Of a stretch of 64,000 nt of DNA, positions 63,244-64,000 are shown one piece after another. The stretch covers positions 682,001 through 746,000 of the forward strand of contig NZ_JAUTBF010000001.1 of the NCBI RefSeq assembly GCF_030818955.1. The letters are read 5' to 3'. How positions within the stretch are numbered: the first letter of the stretch is position 1; each line of letters begins with the position of its first letter. Source of the stretch: Microbacterium trichothecenolyticum. Its GTDB lineage: Bacteria > Actinomycetota > Actinomycetes > Actinomycetales > Microbacteriaceae. Made by a program: the position numbers and the translations under genes. The notes beneath the pieces are model-generated. The model ran no database searches. It was not told the origin of the DNA and saw only the letters and a program-made list of their open reading frames with translations.

Positions 63244-64000
63244 TCAGGCCTCGCCGCCCGCGTTGCCGCTGGTGCCGGCGTTGACGTCGTGCAGGCGGTA
63301 CTTCTCGATCGCCTGTCCGATGACCGAACGGTCGACCTTGCCCTCGTCAGCCAGCGCCTGCAGGGCGCGGACGGCGAGCGAGGGGCCGTCGATCTTGAAG
63401 TACCGGCGCGCGGCGGCACGGGTGTCCGAGAAGCCGAAGCCGTCGGCGCCGAGCGTCAGGTAGCGCTGCGGCACCCACTGGCGGATCTGGTCCTGGACCG
63501 CGTGCATCCAGTCGCTGACCGCGACGACCGGGCCCTCGGCATCCCGAAGCTTCTCGGTGATGTAGGCCGTGCGGGGCTCGGCGTCCGGGTGCAGGAAGTT
63601 GTGCTCGTCGGCGGCAAGGCCGTCGCGGCGGAGCTCCGTCCACGAGGTCACCGACCAGACGTCGGCGACGACGCCCCAGTCGTCCTTCAGCAGGCGCTGG
63701 GCCTCGAACGCCCACGGCACACCGACACCCGACGCGAGCAGCTGGGTGCGGGGACCGTCGCCTTCACCGGTCGAGACACGGTGGATGCCGCGGACGATGC
63801 CGTCGACGTCCACGTTCTCGGGCTCGGCCGGCTGTACGTACGGCTCGTTGTAGACCGTGATGTAGTACATGACGTTCGGGTCGGAGTGCTCCCCGCCGTA
63901 CATGCGCTCGATGCCCGAGCGCACGATGTGCGAGATCTCGTACCCGTACGCGGGGTCGTACGAGACCGTCGCCGGGTTCGTGGATGCCAGCAGCTGCGAG
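63244..64000 (-). CDS. aceE: Pyruvate dehydrogenase E1 component, carboxy-terminal part (runs off the right edge)
   Basis: About 251 residues of the homodimeric AceE type are visible: EISHIVRSGIERMYGG, YYITVYNEPYVQPAEPE, LLASGVGVPWAFEAQRLLKDDWGV, VWSVTSWTELRRDG and VAVSDWMHAVQDQIRQWVP, ending with the family's GFSDTRAAARRYFKID and a helical tail. It decarboxylates pyruvate and passes the acetyl group to lipoyl-E2. The thiamine-binding amino-terminal domains are outside the window. Confidence 0.95.
   Translation of the reverse strand, partial: SQLLASTNPATVSYDPAYGYEISHIVRSGIERMYGGEHSDPNVMYYITVYNEPYVQPAEPENVDVDGIVRGIHRVSTGEGDGPRTQLLASGVGVPWAFEAQRLLKDDWGVVADVWSVTSWTELRRDGLAADEHNFLHPDAEPRTAYITEKLRDAEGPVVAVSDWMHAVQDQIRQWVPQRYLTLGADGFGFSDTRAAARRYFKIDGPSLAVRALQALADEGKVDRSVIGQAIEKYRLHDVNAGTSGNAGGEA

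Overview
The window is a high-G+C actinobacterial chromosome segment, most likely from Microbacteriaceae and plausibly Microbacterium. The basis is the conserved order holA–rpsT–lepA–hemW–hrcA–dnaJ–rsmE–hinT–phoH–ybeY–era–leuA–recO–uppS–dusB–dgt–dnaG, the fabD–fabH–acpP–fabF run next to a FasR-type regulator and aceE, and lineage proteins of the DUF3145 and DUF7882 types. The genus is an inference.

Positions 1–8100 are an accessory, partly decayed region. It opens with one end of an IS3-family element that has cut a GIY-YIG-type gene. Next comes the most interesting part of the window: a compact seven-gene minus-strand operon (6476 down to 1209) that looks like a complete pathway for a linear azol(in)e-containing peptide (thiazole/oxazole-modified microcin, TOMM). 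In order it encodes a 55-residue precursor peptide (6309–6476), an E1-like leader-binding protein, a YcaO cyclodehydratase ending in PHPFP, a SagB-type dehydrogenase, an ABC exporter (ATPase and permease) and a VOC-fold protein. The precursor carries an uninterrupted nine-residue Cys/Ser/Thr block (CTSTTTSCC). A second, badly degraded copy of the GIY-YIG-type gene lies on the other side of the operon, so the pathway is bracketed by remnants of one gene. A prolyl-oligopeptidase-like fragment follows.

Positions 8172–11842 hold a second accessory module: an ABC transporter translationally coupled to a DesK-type histidine kinase and a NarL-type response regulator.

From 12307 on the content is mainly core: replication (holA, dnaG), ribosome and translation (rpsT, lepA, ybeY, era, def, tRNA-Asn, tRNA-Met), heat-shock control (hrcA with a CIRCE operator, dnaJ), leucine synthesis (leuA behind a Leu-rich leader peptide), recO, uppS, dgt, and fatty-acid synthesis with its regulator. 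Several genes have a TANNNT-like hexamer about six bases before the start codon, suggesting leaderless mRNAs.

Damage and oddities: lepA and the following DUF1990 gene each carry one apparent extra G inside a C run; a methyltransferase gene at 30254–30793 is decayed; an acyltransferase with a truncated SGNH domain runs in frame into a complete glutaminase; and three intergenic hairpins of unrelated sequence share one repeat-spacer-repeat design.
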